This document shows, one piece after another, positions 1 to 6,356 of a stretch of 10,054 nucleotides of DNA (position 1 is the first letter of the stretch; every line of letters begins with the position of its first letter). The stretch comes from an uncultured Collinsella sp. (GTDB lineage Bacteria > Actinomycetota > Coriobacteriia > Coriobacteriales > Coriobacteriaceae): positions 1 through 10,054 of the forward strand of contig USPH01000031.1 in NCBI GenBank assembly GCA_900556515.1. The letters run 5' to 3'. A model generated the notes under the pieces. That model was not told where the DNA came from. It worked only from the letters and a program-made list of their open reading frames with translations, and ran no database searches. A program made the translations under genes and the position numbers.

Positions 1-1
1 C

Positions 2-1129
2 GACCACGAGTCGACGATTCCCGAGGAGGCACTCGACAAGCTGTCTCGTGGCATGTACGTGATGCTGCGCGAGGGTACGTGCAGCCATGACTTGGCCAAC
101 CTGTCGCCGATGCTGCTGGAGAATCCCGCTCGCGCCCGCCGCTGCTGCTTTGCGACTGACGACCGTGCCCCTTCCGATGCGCTTGCGACCGGCATGATCG
201 ACAATGCCTGCCGCGTGGAGATTGAGGCCGGTATCGACCCCGTGGTCGCTATCTCTATGGCGTCCCTCTCCACGGCCGAGGCGTTTGGCCTGGATCACGG
301 CTGCCGCGACCCGCACGAGCTGCGCGGTGCGATTGCCCCGGGCAAGCGTGCCGACCTGCTGGTACTCAATGACCTGACGTTTGCCACGGCTCCGCATCGC
401 GTATATGCCGCCGGTACTCTGGTGGCGCAGGACGGCACCTTTGTGGGCGAGATTGCACCCGAGATGGCCGAGGTTGCGGCCCTTGCCGATGAGCTGCGCG
501 CTTCCGTTAAACTGCCGAAGCTATCGCTCGACGTGTTCGACTATGCCTTTAAGCCGGGCGAGGCCGTGATCGACGTGGTGCCGGGCAAGGCCATCACGGG
601 TATGGCTCGCCCCGAGAGTGCCGAGGGCCTGCGCCGCATTATGCTGATCGAGCGCCACGGCCGCGGCGTGTCGCTGCAGGCCGAGGGCGCCGATGGCGAC
701 GGCCCCGCTGGCCTGGGCCTGGTCGGCAAGCATATCGGTCGCGGCTGGGTGCGCGGCTTTACCATCACGGGCGGTGCCATCGCCTCGACGATCGGCCACG
801 ACTCGCACAACGTGTGCGTGGTGGGCGACAGCGCGGCTGATATGATGGCTGCCGTCGAGGCCGTGGGCCAGGGCGGCCACGTGCTGGTGCGCAACGGCGA
901 GGTCGTGGCGCGTATTCCGCTGGCGCTCGGTGGCCTTATGAGCGAAGGCACGGCCGAGGACGTTGCTGCGCAGCACGACGACTTTATGGTCAAGGCGCGC
1001 GCCATGGGTATTGAGCCGCCGCTCGACCCCATCATGGGCATCATCTTCCTGCCCCTGCCGGTCATCCCGACGCTCCGCATCCGCCCCGAGGGCATGTTCG
1101 ACGTCACAACCTTCACCTACGCCGACTAG
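2..1129 (+). CDS. ade: Adenine deaminase (5' end outside window)
   Basis: This enzyme deaminates adenine to hypoxanthine in purine salvage and belongs to the metal-dependent amidohydrolases. The frame is open from base 2, so the true start lies upstream; the ATG at 53 is internal, because the codons before it (DHESTIPEEALDKLSRG) match the family. About 375 residues are present, roughly the C-terminal two thirds of a usual 570-600. Visible marks are the TDDRAP metal-site segment (155-172), the APGKRADLLVL return to the small beta domain (about 338-370), and the C-terminal adenine deaminase domain with GHDSHN (794-811), PLALGGLMS and the LPLPVIPTLRI segment close to the end. There is no sign of damage. 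The TAG stop lies inside the GACTAGTC palindrome that begins the downstream repeat, so the repeat abuts or supplies the stop. No promoter is visible in the window. Confidence 0.93.
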   Translation, partial: DHESTIPEEALDKLSRGMYVMLREGTCSHDLANLSPMLLENPARARRCCFATDDRAPSDALATGMIDNACRVEIEAGIDPVVAISMASLSTAEAFGLDHGCRDPHELRGAIAPGKRADLLVLNDLTFATAPHRVYAAGTLVAQDGTFVGEIAPEMAEVAALADELRASVKLPKLSLDVFDYAFKPGEAVIDVVPGKAITGMARPESAEGLRRIMLIERHGRGVSLQAEGADGDGPAGLGLVGKHIGRGWVRGFTITGGAIASTIGHDSHNVCVVGDSAADMMAAVEAVGQGGHVLVRNGEVVARIPLALGGLMSEGTAEDVAAQHDDFMVKARAMGIEPPLDPIMGIIFLPLPVIPTLRIRPEGMFDVTTFTYAD

Positions 1130-1165
1130 TCATCGGGGACGTTCTTAAACGACTAGTCGTCGGGG
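1124..1165 (+). repeat. GACTAGTC/GGGGACGTT intergenic repeat, copy 1
   Basis: Two units, GACTAGTCATCGGGG (1124-1138) and GACTAGTCGTCGGGG (1151-1165), are spaced 27 bp apart and joined by ACGTTCTTAAAC. ACGACTAGTCGT (1149-1160) is a perfect 12-bp palindrome. The segment 1128-1165 matches the minus-strand segment 2231-2194 at 34 of 38 positions, all four differences being transitions. It overlaps the stop codon of the adenine deaminase gene. It resembles a REP-like or short non-autonomous mobile repeat; that class is inferred. Confidence 0.75.
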
Positions 1166-1228
1166 TGGCGTGTCGCCTGACGCCGCGACCGTGAGACCTC
1201 TGGCATGTGTGAGCTATTTGCTAGGTCC

Positions 1229-1257
1229 TTGTAACGTTTACGCCCGCAGAGTCTTAT
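1229..1257 (+). promoter_or_regulatory. Weak sigma70-like promoter candidate for the HAD gene
   Basis: TTGTAA (1229-1234) and TCTTAT (1252-1257) are 17 bp apart, each matching the consensus at 4 of 6 positions. Transcription would start near 1263, at the foot of the hairpin that follows, which would make the leader almost exactly that hairpin. The matches are weak on their own. Confidence 0.3.
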
Positions 1258-1260
1258 TTG

Positions 1261-1325
1261 AGCTCCCTTTGGGTACGTTGGAATTGGATATACGTCCGAT
1301 TCCATCAAGCCCGAAGGGAGCTTTT
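1261..1325 (+). promoter_or_regulatory. Leader hairpin that buries the ribosome binding site of the HAD gene
   Basis: The outer stem pairs 1261-1273 (AGCTCCCTTTGGG) with 1310-1322 (CCCGAAGGGAGCT), 13 bp with one G-U. After a 5x5 internal loop, an inner stem pairs 1279-1288 (TGGAATTGGA) with 1295-1304 (TCCGATTCCA), 10 bp with one G-U and a 6-base loop. The Shine-Dalgarno AAGGGAG (1314-1320) sits in the 3' arm, 7 bases before the ATG at 1328. The stem is followed by TTTT (1322-1325), so it could also terminate transcription from the adenine deaminase gene. Either role would hold back expression of the HAD gene from a full-length transcript. Confidence 0.6.
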
Positions 1326-1327
1326 CT

Positions 1328-2122
1328 ATGTTTAAACTGATTGCATCCGATATGGACGGCACGTTGCTTGACGAAAACGGCCAGGTGCCTCCCGAGACCT
1401 ACGAACTGATTCTGGCGCTACACGAGCATGGCGTGCATTTCGCCGCATCGTCAGGCCGTCGTTACGACCGCCTGTGCGAGTTCTTTGCACCTGTTCGCGA
1501 CAAGATGGACTTTGTCGCCGCTAACGGCGCCCAGGTCTACGCCGACGGTAAGATGGTAGACCGCGAGGTGTATTCGCACCTGGCGATTCGAAGGCTCGCC
1601 CAGGCCGTCGCGACGTTTCCCAATCTGCATCTTGCACTTTTTGACCGAACCAAGTCCTTCTTGCTCGATGACGAGTGCAAGTTCGTGCGTGAGGTCGATA
1701 AGGACCTTCCCAACGCCGAGCGCATTTGGGAGCTGCCCGATCCCAGCGTAAATATCATCAAGGCGAGTATCTTTTGCGATGACGGTGCCGTTATGGACAG
1801 CGCTTACGTACTACAGCGCGAACTCGGTCAGCTCTTTACTTTTGCGCCTTCGGGCAACGCGTGGATCGATGCCATGCAGCCCGGCGTGTCGAAGGCCTCG
1901 GGCATCGCACAGCTCATGGAGCACTATGGAGTCGAACGCGACGAGGTTATGGCGTTTGGCGACTCGATGAACGACTACGAGATCATTCGCTTTGTCGGTA
2001 CGGGCTGCGCGATGGAAAACGCGCGCCCCGCGCTCAAGGCAGTGGCCGATCGCGTGGTGGGTTGTAATCGCGACCACGCCGTCCAGCAGGAGCTCCGTCG
2101 CGTGCTGGAGAGTCTCGCTTAA
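1328..2122 (+). CDS. Cof-type HAD-IIB phosphatase
   Basis: A cytosolic haloacid-dehalogenase-superfamily phosphatase of 264 residues, the usual size for the Cof/YidA group. These enzymes hydrolyse sugar phosphates, flavin or pyridoxal phosphates and similar small phosphoesters; the substrate cannot be told here. All four catalytic motifs are present: DMDGT (8-12, nucleophile D8 and acid/base D10), the serine motif SSGR (41-44), K189 in VSKASG, and GDSMND (211-216) binding magnesium. The IIB cap lies between motifs II and III. The start has Shine-Dalgarno AAGGGAG 7 bases upstream, inside a hairpin. The gene is flanked on both sides by copies of the same repeat in opposite orientation and is convergent with another HAD-IIB gene. 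I see no truncation. Confidence 0.9.
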   Translation: MFKLIASDMDGTLLDENGQVPPETYELILALHEHGVHFAASSGRRYDRLCEFFAPVRDKMDFVAANGAQVYADGKMVDREVYSHLAIRRLAQAVATFPNLHLALFDRTKSFLLDDECKFVREVDKDLPNAERIWELPDPSVNIIKASIFCDDGAVMDSAYVLQRELGQLFTFAPSGNAWIDAMQPGVSKASGIAQLMEHYGVERDEVMAFGDSMNDYEIIRFVGTGCAMENARPALKAVADRVVGCNRDHAVQQELRRVLESLA

Positions 2123-2131
2123 TCCGGCAGA

Positions 2132-2231
2132 TGGGGACGTTCCTTTTCTGCTGGCAGTGGGGGCAGTCCTTGCAGCTTTTTCGCGAAGACTGTCCCCAAC
2201 GACTAGTCATTCAAGAACGTCCCCAATGACT
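2132..2231 (-). repeat. GACTAGTC/GGGGACGTT intergenic repeat, copy 2, within a nested inverted repeat
   Basis: On the minus strand 2231-2194 repeats copy 1 at 34/38 positions. The element is part of a larger fold: TGGGGACGTTC (2132-2142) pairs with GAACGTCCCCA (2215-2225), and inside it TGGGGGCAGTCCTT (2158-2171) pairs imperfectly with AAGACTGTCCCCA (2186-2198). It fills most of the space between the convergent HAD genes (stops at 2122 and 2261), so it could also act as a bidirectional transcription barrier, although neither strand shows a good T-run after the stems. No transposase gene is present. Confidence 0.7.
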
Positions 2232-2260
2232 GTTTTAGCTACCCTGCCGGGTTGCTGCTG

Positions 2261-3103
2261 CTAGGCGAGAGCGGCCATGATGGTGCGGGCGACGCCGTCG
2301 TGGTCGTTGTCGTATTCGGTGATGGCGTCGGCGGCCTCGCGGTCCTCGGGCTCGGCGTTGATCATGGCCATGCCATGGCCCGCTGCCTGCAGCATGGGGA
2401 TGTCGTTGATGTTGTCGCCGAACGCCCAGGCGTCGGCGAGACGCTCGCCCAGATGCTCACACAGCCACGTGAGGGCCGTTCCCTTGGTGGCGCCCTCGCC
2501 CATGACCTCGATATTCATGGCGTAAGAACGCGTGACCTCAATGCCTCCGAGCGTGTCGAGCGCCGCCGCGATGGCGTCGCGATCGGCCGGGTCGTGCCAG
2601 TACATGGCGATGCGTTCGAGCGTCTCGACTTCGTCGATCTTGCTGTCGATATCCATGTCGATCGGTGTTCGTGTGCGCTTGAGCGAAGCCGCGATGTGGG
2701 GATCGCCGCCGCAGAACTCATCTAGGCGCCCGTAAAGCGAACGGGGGAGGAAACACTGTCCATCCGCGAAGATATCGAAGGTCACATCGTGGCCGGCGGC
2801 AATGCGATGGATGCGGTGGGCAATGCCGCAATCGAGCGGACGGCTCAAGATGCACGTGGCGCGCGAGGCGTCGGTGGGCACATCGTCGTCGAGCTGCCAG
2901 ACGCTGGCGCCGTTGGCGCAGACTGCGTAGTGCACGGCGGGATGGGCGAGAATGGGCTCAAAGATGCCCGACAGCGGACGCCCCGTGCAGGGAACAAACT
3001 CGATGCCACGACGTGCGAGCTCGTCGAGCATTGTCCAGGTGGCATCGCTCATCTGCTTATCGCTCGTCAGCAGCGTCCCATCCATATCGGAAAACACAAT
3101 CAT
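2261..3103 (-). CDS. Cof-type HAD-IIB phosphatase (second copy)
   Basis: A 280-residue cytosolic HAD-IIB hydrolase, only distantly similar to the neighbouring one. Motifs are DMDGT (6-10, D6 and D8), the threonine motif CTGR (39-42), K207 in ATKGTA and GDNIND (229-234). The substrate is unknown; sugar or cofactor phosphates are the family norm. The start is the ATG at 3103, with AAAGGG about 10 bases upstream. The gene begins 86 bp after the citrate synthase stop, and an intrinsic terminator lies in that gap. It must therefore use a promoter packed around that terminator, or read-through. It ends with TAG next to the repeat shared with the convergent HAD gene. Confidence 0.9.
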   Translation of the reverse strand: MIVFSDMDGTLLTSDKQMSDATWTMLDELARRGIEFVPCTGRPLSGIFEPILAHPAVHYAVCANGASVWQLDDDVPTDASRATCILSRPLDCGIAHRIHRIAAGHDVTFDIFADGQCFLPRSLYGRLDEFCGGDPHIAASLKRTRTPIDMDIDSKIDEVETLERIAMYWHDPADRDAIAAALDTLGGIEVTRSYAMNIEVMGEGATKGTALTWLCEHLGERLADAWAFGDNINDIPMLQAAGHGMAMINAEPEDREAADAITEYDNDHDGVARTIMAALA

Positions 3104-3128
3104 TTGATGCAGCCCTTTCTACTGGCAT

Positions 3129-3163
3129 AAAAAGCGTGGCCGAGGGCTTGGGTCCCTGGCCAC
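3129..3163 (-). terminator. Intrinsic terminator after citrate synthase
   Basis: On the minus strand GTGGCCAGGG (3163-3154) pairs with CCCTCGGCCAC (3146-3136), a 10-bp GC-rich stem with one bulged base and a 7-base loop (3147-3153). It is followed by GC and then TTTTT (3133-3129). It starts 26 bases past the TAG of the citrate synthase gene. The T-run ends about 25 bases before the start codon of the next minus-strand HAD gene. Confidence 0.85.
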
Positions 3164-3189
3164 ACTCGAGTTCTATAACGGTCCGCGTC

Positions 3190-4608
3190 CTAGCGGTCGG
3201 CGAGCGGCTTGTACTCCAGCGGCTCGATCACCGGACGATAGGCGGGGCGGATGATACGGTGCGCGCAGAAGAGCTCTTCCATGCGGTGCGCCGACCAGCC
3301 GGCCATGCGGGCGACGGCGAATAGCGGCGTAAAGAGCGTCTCGGGCACGCCGAGCATCTTGTAGATAAAGCCCGTGTACAGGTCGATGTTGGCGCAGATG
3401 GGCTTGGTCATGCCGTGGTCGCGCATGACCTGGGGTGCCAGGCGCTCGATACGCTCGATGAGTGCGAACTCTTCGCCCAAGTCCTTCTTGGCTGCCAGTG
3501 AGCGCGCGTAACGGCGGCAGACCTCGGCGCGCGGGTCGCTGAGCGTATAGACGGCGTGGCCCATGCCGTAGATGAGGCCCGTGCCGTCGAAGGCCTGCTT
3601 GTCGAGGATCTTGCCCAGGTAGGCCGCGACCTCGTCCTCGTCCTCCCAGTTGGAGACATGCGCGCGGATGTCCTCGTGCATAGACACGACCTTGGCATTG
3701 GCGCCGCCGTGGCGCGGGCCCTTGAGCGAGCCGATAGCCGCGGCGTAGGCGGAATACGGGTCGGTGGCCGAAGACGACAGCACGCGGCAAGCGAAGGTGG
3801 AGTTGTTGCCGCCGCCGTGCTCGGCATGCAGCATGAGCATAACGTCGAGCAGCATCGCCTCATCGCGGGTGAACGCCATGCCGCCGCGCAGGACCTGTAG
3901 GATGGTCTCGGCGGTGGAGAGGCCGGGCGTGGGGTGCGGCACGTGAACCTCGGAGCCGCGAAGCTTGGCGACCGAGGCCATGTGTGCGAAGGCGGCGATG
4001 CGCGGGAGACGTGCGAGCATGGAAATGGCGACGTCGATTTCGTGCTCGGGCGTGATCACGTCTGGTTCGGCATCGAAGGCGTAGAGCAGCAGCACGGCGC
4101 GCTGAAGCACATTCATGATGCTCGACGACACCGTGGTCATGGGAAACTCTTTGACGTACTCGTCGCTCAGATGTCTAAAGGCACCTAGGCGCTCGCAGAA
4201 GCCGTCGAGCTCTTCCTTGTTGGGCAGCGAACCCGTGATAAGCAGATAGGCGACTTCTTCGTAGCCGTAGCGATTCTCGGCCTGGGCATTGTTGACCAGA
4301 TCCTCGATGCTGTAGCCGCGAAGCGTGAGCTTGCCCTGATCGGGCACGACCTTTCCGTCGACTTTGTTGTAGCCGTGCACATCCGAGATACGAGTGAGGC
4401 CCGCGACCACGCCCGAGCCGTCGGCATTGCGCAGGCCGCGCTTGACATTGTGCTCTTCGAACAAGCCCTCGTCATAAGGGTCGGTCGGCAGGCCGTGGTA
4501 GAGGCTTTCGCTCTCAGGCGAAATCTGGCGGCTTGCTTCGTAATCCAGAACCAGTCGGCTCAAGTGGTCATCGAAGCGGTAATAGATTTTCTTGGCGTCG
4601 TAGGCCAT
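3190..4608 (-). CDS. gltA: Citrate synthase
   Basis: Condenses oxaloacetate with acetyl-CoA to citrate in the cytosol. In a fermentative anaerobe this probably feeds 2-oxoglutarate and glutamate synthesis rather than a full cycle (inference). The 472 residues are somewhat longer than the usual 370-430; an N-terminal stretch of about 55 residues precedes the conserved core. Residues corresponding to the E. coli active site are visible: H264 in HAEHGGGNNST (E. coli H229), H300 in GPRHGGAN (H264), H351 in GMGHAVY (H305), R360 in DPRA (R314), D409 in ANIDLYTG (D362), R434 in ARMAGW (R387) and R454 (R407). GHAVY replaces the more common GHRVY, and H300-H351 spacing is ten residues longer than in E. 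coli. The start is the ATG at 4608 with AGAGGAG 5 bases upstream. The ACT-domain gene lies 77 bp upstream with no convincing promoter between, so the two are probably co-transcribed. Confidence 0.95.
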   Translation of the reverse strand: MAYDAKKIYYRFDDHLSRLVLDYEASRQISPESESLYHGLPTDPYDEGLFEEHNVKRGLRNADGSGVVAGLTRISDVHGYNKVDGKVVPDQGKLTLRGYSIEDLVNNAQAENRYGYEEVAYLLITGSLPNKEELDGFCERLGAFRHLSDEYVKEFPMTTVSSSIMNVLQRAVLLLYAFDAEPDVITPEHEIDVAISMLARLPRIAAFAHMASVAKLRGSEVHVPHPTPGLSTAETILQVLRGGMAFTRDEAMLLDVMLMLHAEHGGGNNSTFACRVLSSSATDPYSAYAAAIGSLKGPRHGGANAKVVSMHEDIRAHVSNWEDEDEVAAYLGKILDKQAFDGTGLIYGMGHAVYTLSDPRAEVCRRYARSLAAKKDLGEEFALIERIERLAPQVMRDHGMTKPICANIDLYTGFIYKMLGVPETLFTPLFAVARMAGWSAHRMEELFCAHRIIRPAYRPVIEPLEYKPLADR

Positions 4609-4685
4609 GCGCGCTCCTCTCCGGTCCGCTTTGGGGCCGCGCGCTTGGACGATATGACGTCAAGCTGCCCCGAGCGGCTTGTTCG

Positions 4686-4973
4686 CTACAGGCGGTACAT
4701 AAAGTTAAAGACGTCCTCGCGCTGGATGGACACGTTGACGCCCGAAAGCTCGCCGGCCTCGGCCAGGGCCTTCTGCAGCTCGGCGAAGTCGAGCTTGGAC
4801 TCGGCGGTGTCGGCCAGCATGGTCATGGTGAAGATGTCCTCGATAATGGACTGCGTGATGTCGCGGATGTCGACGTTGGCCTCGCCCAGAACGCGGGTGA
4901 CGCCGGCGACGATGCCGGGGCGGTTCTTGCCAAGGACGGTGATGACGATACGGGAGGACGAGATCTCGGCCAT
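4686..4973 (-). CDS. ACT-domain protein (UPF0237 family)
   Basis: A 95-residue protein made of one ACT domain with a short tail. ACT domains bind amino acids or other small ligands and usually dimerise; members of this free-standing family are thought to be sensors or regulators, but no specific role is established from the sequence. The signature is clear: VLGKNRPGIVAGVTRVLGEA (14-33) followed by NVDIRDITQSIIEDIFTMTM, the beta-alpha-beta core with the glycine-rich ligand turn. The start at 4973 has AAAGGG about 5 bases upstream. It is first in the probable transcript with citrate synthase, which hints at a link to amino-acid or central-carbon state (inference). A TACAAT -10 box covered by an inverted repeat lies 63 bp upstream. 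Confidence 0.88.
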   Translation of the reverse strand: MAEISSSRIVITVLGKNRPGIVAGVTRVLGEANVDIRDITQSIIEDIFTMTMLADTAESKLDFAELQKALAEAGELSGVNVSIQREDVFNFMYRL

Positions 4974-5020
4974 GGGAAACCCTTTCGCGTGATTGCGGCG
5001 CGCGCGGGGCGCTCCGCTAC

Positions 5021-5043
5021 GGTACAGTGTTCATCATTGTACC
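5021..5043 (-). promoter_or_regulatory. Inverted repeat over a -10 box upstream of the ACT-domain gene
   Basis: The arms GGTACA (5021-5026) and TGTACC (5038-5043) are perfect, and further matching pairs extend toward the centre (5028/5036, 5029/5035, 5031/5033). On the minus strand the right arm contains TACAAT (5041-5036), a good -10 box 63-68 bp before the ACT start codon. I see no good -35 at 16-18 bp. The overlap suggests an operator for a dimeric repressor, with start of transcription near 5029. Confidence 0.45.
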
Positions 5044-5169
5044 TGTCTGGCGCAAAAAAGGCGCGCTCGCTGCGGCGTTACATGCCTGCAACATGAGCGT
5101 AAGGGGGAAGGCCGTACGGGGAAGAGCCGTCTGGCGCGTGTCCGGCTCGTGTTGGGTTGATTTCCGATC

Positions 5170-5232
5170 TCAGCCGAACACATTGAGCGGACAGGCCGTT
5201 CCCGCAGTCAGCCGAACGCCTCCGACGGCTGA
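5170..5232 (+). repeat. TCAGCCGAAC direct repeat with inverted partner
   Basis: TCAGCCGAAC occurs at 5170-5179 and 5208-5217, 38 bp apart. The second copy forms a 7-bp hairpin stem with CGGCTGA (5226-5232). Spaced short repeats beside a tyrosine recombinase gene may be arm-type binding sites, but two copies are too few to claim this. Confidence 0.35.
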
Positions 5233-5245
5233 TTCCGAACTGGAA

Positions 5246-5301
5246 GCGGAGGGCATCCCCGCCCTTCGGTAGGGGATACCGCTCCGCGGCGCATGCCGCG
5301 G
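5246..5301 (+). repeat. Two overlapping strong hairpins
   Basis: GCGGAGGGCATCCCC (5246-5260) pairs with GGGGATACCGCTCCGC (5272-5287) with one small mismatch/bulge around an 11-base loop. Immediately overlapping, CCGCGG (5284-5289) and CCGCGG (5296-5301) flank CGCATG, so the two folds compete. Neither has a T-run and neither is a standard intrinsic terminator. The site lies about 70 bp past the recombinase stop codon. Confidence 0.5.
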
Positions 5302-5369
5302 GCGGCGCCCCTATCGGACCACCGTGACCTCAGTTGGGATGGGCCCAGCACTGCCGCGTACTCGGTGAG

Positions 5370-6095
5370 CTAGAGCCAACTGTTCGTCTTCACGTCGCGT
5401 ATGGCGATATTTCGGTCGTCCGGCTCGGTGATGCCGTAGCCGAACGCCTGGAGCGTCTCGATGGACTCCTGGATCCTCTGTTGGAACATGGGACCCGGAT
5501 CGACCCTCGGCCCGAGGTGCCCGCGCCAAAGGCACGGCGTGGCGCGCAGCATGTTATGGATTTTGGAGATGGGCTCGATGTCGGCGTAGACGTTGAGCGT
5601 CGCCATGGCGTCCTTGTGGCCGAGGATCGATTGGAGCGCCTTGATATCGCCGCCTTGGCGGATCCACTGCGTTGCGAACGTGTGGCGAAGGCCGTGGAAC
5701 GTGATCAGCTCGTCGTTGGTGCCCATGAGGCCGTTGGTCTCCGAGAACGTCTTGAACGCCCTGCGGATATAGCTTGTCGTCGCGAAGGTCGCGCCCGGCT
5801 CCGACAGGATGTAGCAGCCCCCGATCTCGACCGCCCCGGTAAGGCCGCGCAAGCGCAGCTTTCCGCAGTCGATCTCGTGGGTCTCCTTCAGGAAGGGGAG
5901 TAGGCCGACCGGGTCGATGGGGATACCCCTGGCGTCATGGGTCTTGGTGTCCTTGATGAACGAACCCATTCCCTTCGCGTACGCCACCGAGTGTCTGATC
6001 GAGATCAGGCCCGTCTCGAAATCCACATCGCACCACCGAAGGCCGCAGACCTCGCCGATTCGCATCCCCGTGTGCAGGGCGAGTACGACCGCCCT
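5370..6095 (-). pseudogene. Tyrosine recombinase/integrase, N-terminal part missing
   Basis: About 242 codons encode the catalytic domain of a phage/transposon-type tyrosine recombinase. All catalytic residues are present: the first arginine in HTGMRIGEVCGL, lysine in DTKTHD, HGLRH, the histidine of LGHKD, and the tyrosine of LNVYAD. The arm-binding and SAM-like core-binding domains, normally about 150-180 residues ahead of this, are absent. The open frame begins right after the TAG (6096-6098) that ends the XRE gene, in the same frame, with family-like residues RAVVLALHTGMR directly following it. An ATG at 6065 could start a 231-residue product, but that codon is the conserved Met of the TGMRIGE motif, not a natural start. 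I read it as a remnant of an integrative element. A C-terminal tail of about 60 residues follows the tyrosine. Confidence 0.8.
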
Positions 6096-6347
6096 CTAAT
6101 CCTCGGCGGACCAATCGAGTCCGAACTCCTTTCGGGCATCCTCTTCGCTCATGACTTCGAGAAGGTCTCCGGGTTGGCAACGAAGGGCGAGGCATAGCTG
6201 CTCGAGTGTGTTGAAGCGAATGCCGCGAATATGCCCTTTTTTAATACGGGACAGGTTCACGGGCGTGGTTCCAATCCTTTCGGCAAGTTCGTTCGAGGAA
6301 ATCTTTCGCTCGGCCATGATCTTGTCGAGGCGAACAATTACGGGCAT
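6096..6347 (-). CDS. XRE/YozG-type helix-turn-helix regulator
   Basis: An 83-residue DNA-binding protein of the small Cro/CI group. The N-terminus (VRLDKIMAERKISSNELAERIG) and the recognition region TTPVNLSRIKKGHIRGIRF (27-45), followed by TLEQLCLALRCQPGDLLEV, match the YozG-like regulators that commonly accompany DUF2975 membrane proteins. Family members usually end soon after the CQPGDLLE segment, so the last 15-20 residues (MSEEDARKEFGLDWSAED) are extra and may come from a fusion junction with the recombinase remnant, whose frame continues past the TAG. The start at 6347 has AAGGA 6 bases upstream, overlapping the stop region of the membrane-protein gene 9 bp away, so the pair is translationally close. 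It probably binds the palindrome at 6907-6925 (inference). Confidence 0.85.
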   Translation of the reverse strand: MPVIVRLDKIMAERKISSNELAERIGTTPVNLSRIKKGHIRGIRFNTLEQLCLALRCQPGDLLEVMSEEDARKEFGLDWSAED

Positions 6348-6356
6348 GGCGTTTCC

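Larger units (their letters stand above)
5044..5369. other. Non-coding, GC-rich, hairpin-rich stretch at the element edge
   Basis: No credible gene is present between the ACT promoter region and the stop of the recombinase remnant; the open frames through it have unnatural compositions. It holds a small inverted repeat GAGCCG/CGGCTC (5124-5129, 5143-5148), a TCAGCCGAAC repeat, and two strong hairpins listed separately. Its position directly after a recombinase gene is where an attachment site would be expected, but I found no duplicated att-like core within the window and no tRNA gene. Confidence 0.5.

Noticed and set aside
521..1116. Long open frames on the minus strand inside the adenine deaminase gene
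   Set aside because: They are antisense to a clearly recognised enzyme, have low-complexity His/Ala/Ser/Pro-rich translations and show no family motifs; high GC leaves such frames open.
2236..2258. GCTACCCTGCCGGGTTGC hairpin as a terminator for either convergent HAD gene
   Set aside because: The stem is short with a mismatch, and no T-run follows it on either strand.
2252..2725. 157-residue open frame on the plus strand, rich in Val, Gly and Asp
   Set aside because: It is the mirror of the minus-strand HAD gene, whose four catalytic motifs are intact; the translation looks like no known protein.
3173..3790. 205-residue minus-strand frame in another phase of citrate synthase
   Set aside because: Arg/Gly/Pro-rich translation overlapping a complete citrate synthase with all active-site residues.
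5027..5272. 81-residue plus-strand frame in the region before the recombinase remnant
   Set aside because: No good ribosome binding site, it overlaps the ACT promoter palindrome and strong hairpins, and the composition is not protein-like.
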